Source: Bacteroidota bacterium (lineage in GTDB: Bacteria > Bacteroidota > Bacteroidia > Bacteroidales > Prolixibacteraceae). Taken from it: a stretch of DNA of 64,000 nucleotides. Location of the stretch: NCBI GenBank assembly GCA_023412195.1, contig JAEYNZ010000042.1, positions 7,504 to 71,503 on the forward strand, given 5' to 3'. The first letter of the stretch is position 1. Each line of letters starts with the position of its first letter. Below the pieces are notes generated by a model. The model had not been told where the DNA came from. It searched no databases and saw only the letters and a list, made by a program, of their open reading frames with translations. The translations under genes were made by a program, and so were the position numbers. Positions 16,905-25,783 of the stretch are shown here, in pieces.

Positions 16905-19160
16905 TCAAAGGATGTTCATCAGGAACTTTGCAGTATAGGAATTTTTACATTTTACCAGGTCTTCCGGTACGCCTTCGAAAAGTACCTCCCCTCCATTCTT
17001 CCCCCCTTCAGGACCCATATCGATGATCCAGTCGGCATACCGGATGATATCCAGGTTATGTTCAATGATTACTACCGTGTTGTTCCTGTCGACCAGCGAC
17101 TTTACAATCCTGTAGAAATTTTCAATATCCGACATATGCAGGCCTGTTGTAGGTTCATCCATGATGTAAATATTGCTTTCCCTGTTCAGTTCAGTTGCAA
17201 TTTTTAGCCGTTGAGATTCTCCCCCTGAAAAGGTGCTCAGTGACTGCCCCAGTTTGATATATCCCAGTCCCACCTCCTGTAACAGGTGCAAATGTTTCTT
17301 TATTTTAGGTACTTTAAAAAAATCAGCGGCCTGGTGTACGGTCATCTCAAGAACATCTGCAATGTTTTTATCCCTGTATTGCAATTCAAGTACATCGGCA
17401 TGATAGCGTTTGCCCTCGCATTCATCGCAGATTGTTTTTACAGAATCGAGGAAATGCAATTCGAATGTCAGCACACCCTGTCCGTTGCATTTCAAACAGG
17501 CACCTTTGGAATTAAAACTGAAAAGGGAAGCATCTGTACCTGTAGCCCTTGCAAATTCTTTTCTGATCAGATCAAATACCCCAATGAAAGTTGCTGCATT
17601 TGCCCTTGGTGACTTTCCGATTGTCGACTGATCAATTACAATAGCTTCGGGATGCTGCCGTGCAAAGCAATCATGAATCAGACTGCTTTTACCACTGCCA
17701 GCAACCCCGGTGACACAGGTAAGTACCCCTTTTGGAATTCTTGCCGATACATTTTTGAGGTTATTTGCCGTTGCATTATTTATGCTGAAAAATGAATCTG
17801 CCACTTTCCTGTGCCTGATTGGCTTTATCTGGCGGAACAGGTATTTGCCTGTTTCACTTCCTGATTTCATAAGCCCTGCAGGTTCCCCGTTGTAAACCAC
17901 TGTGCCCCCCTGTCTGCCGGCACCGGGACCGATGTCAACAATCCATTCGGCAGCTTTTATTACATCAGGGTCATGCTCAACCACCAGTACACTATTTCCC
18001 TTGTCCTTCAGCCGGAAAAGTATCCTGAGCAGGTTTTCTGTATCACGGGGATGCAGGCCAATGGTGGGTTCATCAAGTATGTACAGCATGTCAACCAGGT
18101 TGCAGTCCAGTTGCTTCGACATCTTAACACGCTGTGATTCACCTCCCGATAATGTTCCTGTTGCCCGGTCAAGTGACAGATAACCCACACCTGTTTCAAT
18201 CAGCTGGTGCAGTAGAAATCTGGCTTTCCTCAGGATTGGCCGCGAAATCTCATCATCTATATCGTTTAGATATTTCAGTACATCATACAGTTCCATGCTA
18301 CATACATCTGAGATTGACAGGCCGTTGACCGATATACCCCTTGCCCTTTCATTCAAACGCGATCCGTTGCATTGACTGCATGTTTTATAGTCAAAGTGCC
18401 TGGTATAAGCGTTCTTTTCATCTTCCGGCGATTCGTCATCAGCCCTTGCAGCTACCGCTTTCTCCAGCTTCCGTGCTATACCTTCAAACGTACGCTTGTA
18501 AGTGAGTTTTTCCTCTGTGCCTTGAACCACGAAGGGTTCTGAATACAGCATCATCTCCAGCTCCTCATCCTTAAACTCCCTCAGAGGCTTTTCTGTATCG
18601 ATAACATTCAGCTGTAATAGCTCTTTCCATAAAAAACCCCCAATCCTGTAATGCGGGTGGGTGATGGCTCCTTCCCTGATGGACTTTTCCTTGTCGAGGA
18701 ACAGGTTTATGTCAACTTTGATCTGTTTACCCAACCCATTACAGTGCGGGCACATCCCTTCCGGGTGATTGAATGAAAAATAAAACGAAGGGCCAATGAA
18801 TGGCTTTCCTAATCTTGAAAACAACAGCCGCAGGTATGTGTTTATTTCGGTGGCAGTGCCAACCGTGCTCCGAAGGTTATTGCCCATACGTTTCTGGTCG
18901 ATGACAATGGCAGTCGACAGGTTCAGGATGTCGTCCACATCAGGCCTTGATAACTTTGGCATGCGGGTGCGGGCAAAAGTGCTGAAGGTTTCGATCAGCT
19001 GCCTTTGCGCTTCAGTATAAATGGTATCAAAAAGCAGGGATGATTTCCCCGATCCGGAAACTCCTGTAAATACAACCAATTTATCCCGGGGAATTTCAAT
19101 GTCGATGTTCCTGAGGTTGTTGGTGTGGGCATTCTGCACCACAATTTGATTTCTTTTCAT
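16905..19160 (-). CDS. UvrA2: class II UvrA-type ABC ATPase
   Basis: A 751-residue UvrA relative, shorter than housekeeping UvrA (about 940) because the UvrB-binding/insertion part is reduced. It keeps two ABC ATPase modules: Walker A GVSGSGKSS (33-41) and GVAGSGKSS, two LSGGESQR/FSGGESQR signatures and two EPT Walker B ends. Zinc cysteine pairs are CPHCNGLG, CSQCNGSR, CLKCNGQG and CDECEGKR. Class II UvrA proteins are linked to tolerance of DNA-binding drugs rather than general repair. I chose the ATG at 19160 (MKRNQIVVQNAH), which fits the family; the frame is open to 19193. A uvrB is in the window at 25.8 kb, not adjacent. Confidence 0.9.
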   Translation of the reverse strand: MKRNQIVVQNAHTNNLRNIDIEIPRDKLVVFTGVSGSGKSSLLFDTIYTEAQRQLIETFSTFARTRMPKLSRPDVDDILNLSTAIVIDQKRMGNNLRSTVGTATEINTYLRLLFSRLGKPFIGPSFYFSFNHPEGMCPHCNGLGKQIKVDINLFLDKEKSIREGAITHPHYRIGGFLWKELLQLNVIDTEKPLREFKDEELEMMLYSEPFVVQGTEEKLTYKRTFEGIARKLEKAVAARADDESPEDEKNAYTRHFDYKTCSQCNGSRLNERARGISVNGLSISDVCSMELYDVLKYLNDIDDEISRPILRKARFLLHQLIETGVGYLSLDRATGTLSGGESQRVKMSKQLDCNLVDMLYILDEPTIGLHPRDTENLLRILFRLKDKGNSVLVVEHDPDVIKAAEWIVDIGPGAGRQGGTVVYNGEPAGLMKSGSETGKYLFRQIKPIRHRKVADSFFSINNATANNLKNVSARIPKGVLTCVTGVAGSGKSSLIHDCFARQHPEAIVIDQSTIGKSPRANAATFIGVFDLIRKEFARATGTDASLFSFNSKGACLKCNGQGVLTFELHFLDSVKTICDECEGKRYHADVLELQYRDKNIADVLEMTVHQAADFFKVPKIKKHLHLLQEVGLGYIKLGQSLSTFSGGESQRLKIATELNRESNIYIMDEPTTGLHMSDIENFYRIVKSLVDRNNTVVIIEHNLDIIRYADWIIDMGPEGGKNGGEVLFEGVPEDLVKCKNSYTAKFLMNIL

Positions 19161-19291
19161 ACGATACACTTTTAATTTCACCATGCGGGACATGCAAGAA
19201 TTATTGACACAATTTCTATTATCTTATATCCCTGTGCAAAATTACACGGATCAGTCGGGGAGAAATTGTAAAAAACCGACTTTGGAAACTG

Positions 19292-20110
19292 TCATCCGCA
19301 ATATGATACACTGTCGTTAAAATTGGGGTATGCCGCAAGAAACTCTTTAGGCGTGTAACCCGAATATCTTTTGAAGTCGTGAATGAAATGTGCCTGGTCA
19401 AAATACCCGTTTATATATGCATGATTTGTAAGGCTGAATTTCCTGTAATTTTCGAAGCCAGTCAGTATTCGTCTGAACCGTATAATCTTTCCATATTGCC
19501 CGGGCGTTTTACCCACAAAAGCTGCAAATTTTCTTTCGAGGGTTTTGGAAGTTACTGACAGACGTTGAGCCATGCCAGCGGCACTTATTTGTCCGCCGGT
19601 TTCCTGTATCAGTCTGATGCCATTGTCTACAAGATTTTTATCATAAAATGAAACGGGGGAATACCTTTTCAGCAGAAATTTTTCAACTACCGCAATCCTT
19701 TCCTCAGCAGTATTGGCATTGCATATCTTCTCCTCAGTCTGTCTGATTTCCCGGCTAAATATTTCTGCCAGGTCGATGCTCCTGTCTTCCAACTCCAGAA
19801 GAGGCACCCTGAAAAAGTGACAAGCCCCTGCAGGTTTAAATGACACAAAAATGACCCCGGATTCCCCTGTTGTTGTAACATCGGAATAGGAACTGCTCAG
19901 GCCGCTTATAATGGATCTGGGCTGCCGGCTGAGATTGCCATCAGCCTGATACAATGCAAAGGGATGCCTGTAGTGAAACATTAGTTGGATGTGCTCAACA
20001 GGTATTACCCTTTCAATGGTGTTGGCCTCATAAATACCGCTCTCCATCAGGCAATAATGACTGATATATTCCTTAAGCAGGTCGCATGGTGACACAAATT
20101 GAAAATGCAT
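19292..20110 (-). CDS. AraC-family transcriptional regulator
   Basis: A 272-residue regulator with a C-terminal double helix-turn-helix domain (about 165-262): first helix pair in SAAGMAQRLSVTSKTLERKF, second in GYFDQAHFIHDFKRYSGYTP, ending PKEFL. The N-terminal part (DUF6597-like, EYISHYCLMESG) is a probable ligand-sensing cupin. It lies 130 bp upstream of and parallel to the UvrA2 gene, so it may control that gene; no operator was identified. Confidence 0.85.
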   Translation of the reverse strand: MHFQFVSPCDLLKEYISHYCLMESGIYEANTIERVIPVEHIQLMFHYRHPFALYQADGNLSRQPRSIISGLSSSYSDVTTTGESGVIFVSFKPAGACHFFRVPLLELEDRSIDLAEIFSREIRQTEEKICNANTAEERIAVVEKFLLKRYSPVSFYDKNLVDNGIRLIQETGGQISAAGMAQRLSVTSKTLERKFAAFVGKTPGQYGKIIRFRRILTGFENYRKFSLTNHAYINGYFDQAHFIHDFKRYSGYTPKEFLAAYPNFNDSVSYCG

Positions 20111-20241
20111 ATGGACAAAATGGTTATACCATAAGAAGAGCCCGGTAATATTCCGGAGGCTTCACTAATTCATTATGATATAAGTATGCTTTCATTTAAA
20201 GAGGTTACACAAGGAAAGGGATGATTTGTAAAAATTCTTTA

Positions 20242-20634
20242 TTACCTGTTCAGCCTGCCGTGAAGCGGCCACCAGTTCGATCTGCAAGCCTGAAGGGCCT
20301 TGTGTATCTCATACTGGCACAGAACAGAATCATGTTTTCCTTTACAGCTTTCTCCTTCCGGGTCATCAATGTATAGCTGTTCCAGAATTGGAATTGCTTT
20401 TTGTGAATGGATCTGGCCAAGGGTCCAGATTGCCACATGGGAACGGTCGAAACAGGAGTTACTTTCATCCTGAAGAAATGAGATCAGTGCATCCTCAGCT
20501 TTTCCTCCATATCGTTCTTCGGCAATTGTAATTTTGTTCTGTACTGCAATATCAATCCAGATGTAAATTCCAAAAAAAGCGGTTAGAGCAATCACAGCCA
20601 GAACAATACCTGCGAAAATGAACTTCTTTTTCAT
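20242..20634 (-). CDS. Membrane-anchored protein with HEAT-like segment
   Basis: A 130-residue protein: one N-terminal membrane helix (about 4-26, FIFAGIVLAVIALTAFFGIY) and a soluble part with a HEAT-like helical pair (AEDALISFLQDE, then HVAIWTLGQIHSQKAIPILEQLY). Function is unknown. I chose the ATG at 20634 because it leads directly into the membrane helix; the frame is open to 20694, where it would overlap the gene upstream. A pair of cysteines follows (ESCKGKHDSVLC). Confidence 0.6.
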   Translation of the reverse strand: MKKKFIFAGIVLAVIALTAFFGIYIWIDIAVQNKITIAEERYGGKAEDALISFLQDESNSCFDRSHVAIWTLGQIHSQKAIPILEQLYIDDPEGESCKGKHDSVLCQYEIHKALQACRSNWWPLHGRLNR

Positions 20635-20674
20635 AGCCGGACAAATATTAAAATGTGTTTTCCTGTAATATTTC

Positions 20675-21001
20675 CTAAAAGGGCAGATCTTCATTCTTTT
20701 CTCCCTCTTTCATCAGTTTGGTTGCCCTCCTGTAAAAATTTTTTAACCAGCCTTTCCCCAGTTCCCCTTCGTAGTATTTATTTGCCATTTCATTTTCTTG
20801 CTCAAACCTGAGAATCTCCACATCTGCATCTGTAATTTCAAGTCCGTAGCCATCGGCATAAAGGGTCTCAATTACACAGCCATGGTATAATACCTTCAGG
20901 TTGATGCCCATTTCCAGTGCCACTTCAGGGTAGTACCTGACGGAAGCACATGGGTAACCCACCACATAAAGGGTGTACAGCGGTTTATCATTGATTTCCA
21001 T
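20675..21001 (-). CDS. Conserved-looking small protein, unknown function
   Basis: A 108-residue soluble, acidic protein with no signal peptide. It was not assigned to a family. Visible features are LYTLYVVGYPCASVRYYPE at the N-terminus and a charged C-terminal half (EQENEMANKYYEGELGKGW). The next gene on the same strand begins 40 bp after its stop, so the two may form a small operon. Codon use looks like that of its neighbours. Confidence 0.6.
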   Translation of the reverse strand: MEINDKPLYTLYVVGYPCASVRYYPEVALEMGINLKVLYHGCVIETLYADGYGLEITDADVEILRFEQENEMANKYYEGELGKGWLKNFYRRATKLMKEGEKNEDLPF

Positions 21002-21129
21002 AATTCTGAACCTGGATTTTTATTGCTTTTCCTTTTAGATGTAAGAACCTTAGGTTCATTAAACAATCGCCATTTTGATTTTTTTATTTTACATTTCCTT
21101 TTTCTACCTTAAATTTAAGAAAAAAAACA

Positions 21130-21609
21130 ATGAAATACATCATCAGGCCGATAGGTAATGTACAGGTACAGGGAGAATTGTACACCATAAGAATAGAAAA
21201 AGAATGTTTTCCGGGGTTGAGACACCTTGAAGGCTTCAGTCACCTGTGGATTGTCTGGTGGGCTCATCTGTCAGATCAGACTGAAACCAGGAACCGGTTA
21301 ACTGCAAAAAATCTGTTTAAAAATGCACCCACAGAGACAGGAGTGTTTGCTTCACGCACTCCCGAACGTCCTAACCCGATCATGATCAGCACGATAAAAC
21401 TTGAATCCGTCGATGCTGAAAACGGAATCATCACTACAACCTTCATTGATGCCGAGGATGGTTCCCCTGTGCTTGACATAAAGCCTTACTTTCCTATGGA
21501 GAGATTCCGGAATTGCCATACACCAGTTTATTACCGGCACTGGCCACAATGGGCTGAGGATGCCGGAAGCTTTAACTGGAAAGATGAAATCAGCCTGGGT
21601 AATATCTGA
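21130..21609 (+). CDS. trmO: tRNA (N6-threonylcarbamoyladenosine37-N6)-methyltransferase TrmO-like
   Basis: A 159-residue TsaA/TrmO-domain protein (UPF0066). Known members methylate t6A37 in threonine tRNAs using SAM. The family signature GVFASRTPERPNPI is at about 74-87, and the partner motif DGSPVLDIKPYFP is at about 117-129. It has only the beta-barrel domain; the C-terminal extension of the E. coli enzyme (235 residues) is missing, as in many short relatives. It is a single gene. Confidence 0.85.
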   Translation: MKYIIRPIGNVQVQGELYTIRIEKECFPGLRHLEGFSHLWIVWWAHLSDQTETRNRLTAKNLFKNAPTETGVFASRTPERPNPIMISTIKLESVDAENGIITTTFIDAEDGSPVLDIKPYFPMERFRNCHTPVYYRHWPQWAEDAGSFNWKDEISLGNI

Positions 21610-21688
21610 AACTATTATAGTGAAAGCATTACCCGAAAGAGTAATTTTTTTGTAAATTGCAAAGCCACAACCCCATCAGTTTAGAAGG

Positions 21689-24367
21689 ATGATTGCAAAA
21701 AAACAACAACCTGTATTAAGTATGGAAGGAGAGGAATTGGAGAGTTTGTTGAATGCAATTCTTGATAATGCATCACTGAGTGTAATGGTATTAAAGGCTG
21801 TCAGGGATCAAAAGGGAAGCATTATTGACTTTGAATACGTTTTTGTTAATGAGAAAGCAGAGAAATTTGTAAAAAGAACAGGACTGGAAGGAAAACGGCT
21901 ATCAGAGGAATTTCCGGGCAGCAAAAAAACAAACTTGCTGAGCAAATGTGCAAATGTTGTTGAAACCGGTATTCCATGGGAGGATGAATTCTATTACAAC
22001 GACGATGGCATGGAATTCTGGACATCCGTTAAATCCAATAAACTTGATGATGGCTGCCTTGTAACTTATTCTGATATTACAGAACAAAAAAAAGCCACAG
22101 AAAACCTTAAATTTCAAAAAGAATTACTTCAGTCTACTTTCGACAGTTCTCCTGATTATATACAAGTTTTTACGGCTGTAAGAGATAATCAGGGAAAAGT
22201 TGTTGATTTTAAGTGGATACTCCAAAACCATTCTTCAAAAAAGACTTTCGGAGATGTCATTGGCAAACAGCTTCTTGAAGAAAACCCCGGAGCTGTTGAA
22301 TCCGGAGTTTTTGACCGGCTTGTACGTGTGACTGAAACAGGCGTTTCTGAGCAGGCAGAATTTAATTACCAGTACGAAAAGTTCAATAACTGGTTTTATC
22401 AATCTGTTGTAAAACTAAATGACGGTGTTACAATAACATCTTTTGATATTACAGAACAGAAAACCAGGGAGCTGGAGCTTTTAGGCTTAAAGGAAGAATT
22501 GCAGAAAAAAGCGGAAGAACGGTTTAATACTTTGTTTAGCTCCATCGACCAGGGGTATTGTACCATTAAAATGAAGTATGATGAAAATGGAGTAGCTGTT
22601 GATTACCAGTTTCTGGAATTAAGCCCGTCTTTTGAACATCAGAGTGGCATCACCAGGGGAAAAGGAAAATGGATGCGCGAAATTGCACCTGATCAGGATG
22701 AATTCTGGTTTACAATTTACGGATCTGTTGATACATACAGAAAGGCTGAAAGGTTTGAATATTTTTCAACCCCTCTGAAGCGATGGTGGAATGTATATGC
22801 CTTCCCTATAGATGATCCGGAGCTTCATCACGTTGGGGTACTGTTCAATGACATTACTGCACGTAAAAAAGCAGAAGAGGAAAAGGAAGAACTGTTCAGG
22901 AACATTGCACACGAACGGGCCGTGCTGGATGCTACCCTTAATTCCCTTCCAATAGCTGCCTGGATAGCAGATAAAAATGGTAAGCTCATTCGCAGCAATG
23001 AAAATACAAAAGCCATCTGGGGAGAACAGGGACAATATGCTGAAAGTATCGAGGATTATCAGAAATTTAAAGGATGGTGGCCCGGCACCGGGAATCAACT
23101 GAAAGCTGAAGACTGGACCATGGCGCGAGTGTTGCAAAAAGGTGAAACAGTTTTGAACGAAGAGTTGGAAATTGAAAGGTTCGACGGCAGAAAGGCCTTT
23201 ATCTTAAGTAATGCGGCGCCAATCCGCGATGAAAAAGGGACCATTATTGGCGGAGTCATCGTTGTGCAGGATATCACAGAGCTCAAAAAGATAGAACACG
23301 ATATTAAATCGGCTAAAGTTAAACAGGATTATCTGCTCAAACTTAGTGATGCCATTCAGTTTCTGGACGACCCTGTGCAAATACTCGAAGAGACATTGCG
23401 GGTTTTGGGTGAACATTTGGGAGCCAACAGGGTGGGTTATATTGAAGACAACAATGATGGGAAAACTGTAACTGTTGTCCGCAATTATACATGGAACGTT
23501 CAGCCTATTGAAGGAATTCACAGCTATGACAAATATGGAATTGAGTTGCTGAAAGAGTTGAACACCGGTAAAATCGTAACAAAAGATGATGTTGAAAACG
23601 ACCCTGACCTGCCTCAAAAGGAAAAGGAAAATTACAGGATGTTGCAAATAGGAGCATCTGCCAATAAACCGCTATTAAAAAAAGGCACGCTGACAGCGGT
23701 ACTTTTTGTTCATTATAAAGAAAAACATCATTGGAATGTTGATGAACTTTCACTCATTGATGAAACAGCTGAACGAACATGGGCAGCAGTGGAAAGAGCA
23801 CGTGCAGAAGAAACTCTTTGGAAAGCTGAAGAAAATTACAGGCTGAAGCTTGAAAAGGAAGTCCAGAAAAGAACTTCTGAACTTTTGGAACAAAAGCATT
23901 TTACCCAACTTATAACAGATTCAACCCCGGATATATTTTTCGTTTACGACATCCATAAATGGAAAATCATATATGTCAATAAAGGAATAACAACAACCCT
24001 GGGATATAAGCCTGAACAGGTGTATTCATCCGACAGAAAAGGTTTTGAACAGATGCTTCACCCTGATGACCTGAAAAAAAGAATCAATGAAATGGCCAAT
24101 ATGGTACATTTAAAACCTGGTGAAGTATGGGAATCAGAATTCAGAATTAAAGACATTCAGGGGAATATTCACTGGTTAAATGTAAGAGACCTGTTCTTCA
24201 AAGCAGGCAAAAATGGGAAAACAAGCCATGTTTTGAGCATCTGCCAGGATGTGACTGAAAAAATAGAAGCACTCACTGCATACAGAGAAGAAAAAAACCG
24301 AAGTGATGAGCTGAAAAGAATGAATGAACTGATGATACCTTTGTATTTGCGGCAGCACATGATTTAA
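21689..24367 (+). CDS. Sensor kinase N-terminal fragment: PAS and GAF domains
   Basis: 892 codons in the first frame. It has four N-terminal PAS domains (about 12-134, 138-262, 275-400 and 405-540), each ending in a PAC-like motif such as VTYSDITEQKKA, TSFDITEQKTR, VLFNDITARKKA and VVQDITELKKI. A GAF domain follows (about 555-715), then a coiled coil (EEETLWKAEENYRLKLEKEVQKR region) and a fifth PAS (about 760-870, LSICQDVTEKIEA). No membrane helix, so it is a cytosolic sensor. The frame stops at 24367, just as the dimerisation and phospho-acceptor domain would begin. Confidence 0.85.
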   Translation: MIAKKQQPVLSMEGEELESLLNAILDNASLSVMVLKAVRDQKGSIIDFEYVFVNEKAEKFVKRTGLEGKRLSEEFPGSKKTNLLSKCANVVETGIPWEDEFYYNDDGMEFWTSVKSNKLDDGCLVTYSDITEQKKATENLKFQKELLQSTFDSSPDYIQVFTAVRDNQGKVVDFKWILQNHSSKKTFGDVIGKQLLEENPGAVESGVFDRLVRVTETGVSEQAEFNYQYEKFNNWFYQSVVKLNDGVTITSFDITEQKTRELELLGLKEELQKKAEERFNTLFSSIDQGYCTIKMKYDENGVAVDYQFLELSPSFEHQSGITRGKGKWMREIAPDQDEFWFTIYGSVDTYRKAERFEYFSTPLKRWWNVYAFPIDDPELHHVGVLFNDITARKKAEEEKEELFRNIAHERAVLDATLNSLPIAAWIADKNGKLIRSNENTKAIWGEQGQYAESIEDYQKFKGWWPGTGNQLKAEDWTMARVLQKGETVLNEELEIERFDGRKAFILSNAAPIRDEKGTIIGGVIVVQDITELKKIEHDIKSAKVKQDYLLKLSDAIQFLDDPVQILEETLRVLGEHLGANRVGYIEDNNDGKTVTVVRNYTWNVQPIEGIHSYDKYGIELLKELNTGKIVTKDDVENDPDLPQKEKENYRMLQIGASANKPLLKKGTLTAVLFVHYKEKHHWNVDELSLIDETAERTWAAVERARAEETLWKAEENYRLKLEKEVQKRTSELLEQKHFTQLITDSTPDIFFVYDIHKWKIIYVNKGITTTLGYKPEQVYSSDRKGFEQMLHPDDLKKRINEMANMVHLKPGEVWESEFRIKDIQGNIHWLNVRDLFFKAGKNGKTSHVLSICQDVTEKIEALTAYREEKNRSDELKRMNELMIPLYLRQHMI

Positions 24368-24390
24368 AATCTCCGGTTTCAAACCTTAAA

Positions 24391-24996
24391 ATGCTTACAG
24401 AAATCATTGAAAAAAGCGATGAAGTGGAAACGAAACTTTCTCTTCAGAATAAGTACGCTGAAGTTATTGATAATCTCGACCGCATAATAACAGGCCTTGT
24501 AAAAGTGCTTGCAGTCGAAAAGGATGAAAGTTCCGGGGTGAAGAATCTTATTTTCAACAAAATATTCTCCAAAGTTGAAGCGGAATTCAGGGAAGAACTG
24601 GAAGAAGTCAAGCCATTGATAAATATTGATTTTTCAGAATGCAAGTCAATTGAATACATTGAGTCCTACCTTTTTAGCATTTTCAGAAATATGCTCAGCA
24701 ACGCCATGAAGTTCAGGTCGGAGGAAAGAAAACTGGTTGTTGATATTCGTTCAGGTTATGAAAAAAATTATATTTGGCTGTCTTTTTCTGACAATGGAAC
24801 GGGAATTGAACTTGAAAGATACGGCCATGATTTATTTAAGCCTTTTAAGCGTTTCTCTTCTTCAGCGAAAGGAAGCGGGCTTGGGCTGCATCTGGTGAAG
24901 AGCATTGTTACGAAAAATGGCGGAAGAGTAGAAGTAAAAAGTAACAAAAATGAAGGTACTACATTTATGATTTATATGGTACCCTACAAATTCTGA
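24391..24996 (+). CDS. Sensor kinase C-terminal fragment: HATPase domain
   Basis: 201 codons in the second frame, from an internal ATG (MLTEIIEKSDEVE). It has the second dimerisation helix and an HATPase_c domain: N-box FRNMLSNAMKF, G1 box SFSDNGTGI, F-box LFKPFKRF and G2 box GSGLGLHLV. The H-box lies just upstream of this ATG in the same frame. The start at 24391 is therefore an artefact of the frameshift, and translation from it is unlikely to be natural. The response regulator follows 5 bp after its stop. Confidence 0.8.
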   Translation: MLTEIIEKSDEVETKLSLQNKYAEVIDNLDRIITGLVKVLAVEKDESSGVKNLIFNKIFSKVEAEFREELEEVKPLINIDFSECKSIEYIESYLFSIFRNMLSNAMKFRSEERKLVVDIRSGYEKNYIWLSFSDNGTGIELERYGHDLFKPFKRFSSSAKGSGLGLHLVKSIVTKNGGRVEVKSNKNEGTTFMIYMVPYKF

Positions 24997-25001
24997 AATA
25001 A

Positions 25002-25391
25002 ATGTCTAAAATCCTTATACTTGATGACGATGAACTGGGAAACGAACTGGTTTCCTATTTGCTTGCATCAGAAGGAATAACTAATTATGATTTTCAAACT
25101 TCGGGTGAAGCTGCCCTTAAATATCTTGAAAAATGCAGGATGGAAAATAACTTCCCCGCCATCATGTTTGTCGACATCAACATGCCTGGAATGAATGGAT
25201 TTGAATTTGTTACAAAATATGAAGAGGAATTCAGGAAAGAGAGCCCCCGTCTTCACGTGGTGATGCTTACCAACTCTGTCCTGGCAAGTGAAAAACAGCT
25301 TGCCCTTTCCTACGAAAGTATATCCGATTTCTGGAATAAGCCTTTATCTCCTGTAAAACTTAAAAAACTGATGGAGTCATTGAAGATATAG
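25002..25391 (+). CDS. Single-domain response regulator (receiver only)
   Basis: A 129-residue CheY-like receiver with no output domain. Acidic pocket D8-D10 (LDDDE), phospho-acceptor D58 (FVDINMPGMNG), the threonine in VVMLTNS, and the lysine in FWNKPLSP are all present. It is 5 bp after the broken sensor kinase and is surely its cognate partner. It belongs to the Bacteroidota group of small regulators that are coupled to PAS kinases and act by protein contact. Confidence 0.9.
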   Translation: MSKILILDDDELGNELVSYLLASEGITNYDFQTSGEAALKYLEKCRMENNFPAIMFVDINMPGMNGFEFVTKYEEEFRKESPRLHVVMLTNSVLASEKQLALSYESISDFWNKPLSPVKLKKLMESLKI

Positions 25392-25491
25392 ATTGTGCCA
25401 TAGTCGTTAAAATGAGCTGTTGCTTCATAAAAAGTTGCAGTCTGAGGTGGTTATCTTTGAAAATTCCCGTCATTAATGGTCCTTTTTTCTT

Positions 25492-25704
25492 TAGCCCCGA
25501 AGGGGTATAATCATCAGCCCGGGGTGACAGCCCTGGGTAAGTATAGTGAACCAGAGCCATCAGCCCCAAAGGGGCGCAATTCCTGATTCGTTGATCTAAA
25601 ATGTAAACGTTTATTACTTCCCCCTCATGGCTCTGTTGTTGGTGCAGGATCGGTCATTAACATAGGGCTTCACCCTATGCTGGTGATTACGCCCCATTGG
25701 GGCT
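25492..25704. repeat. Inverted pair of REP-like palindromic elements
   Basis: Two copies of one element of about 70-80 bp in tail-to-tail orientation: forward copy 25492-25560 and reverse-complement copy 25627-25704. Shared blocks in order are AGCCCC, AGGGG/TGGGG, TAATCA, CAGC, GGGTG, GCCC, GT, ACCA and AGAGCCAT. Each copy has two hairpins (AGCCCC-GGGG, and a GGGTGxxGCCC stem, for example 25661-25679). A further small hairpin, AGCCCCAAAGGGGCG, lies at 25562-25576. This is the layout of BIME-like REP pairs. No RAYT transposase gene is in the window. The element ends 80 bp before uvrB. Confidence 0.85.
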
Positions 25705-25783
25705 GGCAGAGTTGAGAGAAAGGAACAAAAAGGAATGCAGCCACAGATTTTCTTTTCTTGAAACTCTTCATTAGTTTTGCATC

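Larger units (their letters stand above)
21689..24996 (+). pseudogene. Multi-PAS hybrid sensor histidine kinase, split by a frameshift
   Basis: Two reading frames together make one long sensor kinase. The first (21689-24367) ends shortly after the last PAS domain; the second (24391-24996) carries the ATPase end. Between them, in the -1 frame, the sequence reads DTFVFAAAHDLKSPVSNLK, a typical H-box with the phospho-acceptor His. A single missing A at about 24330-24332 (CTGATGAT for an expected CTGAATGAT, giving NELNDTF) restores one frame of about 1,100 codons. Neither part alone holds the H-box. Either a real mutation or a sequencing or assembly error. Confidence 0.85.

Noticed and set aside
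24331..24391. Programmed -1 frameshift in the sensor kinase
   Set aside because: No slippery heptamer and no downstream stem-loop are visible; a one-base deletion explains the break better.
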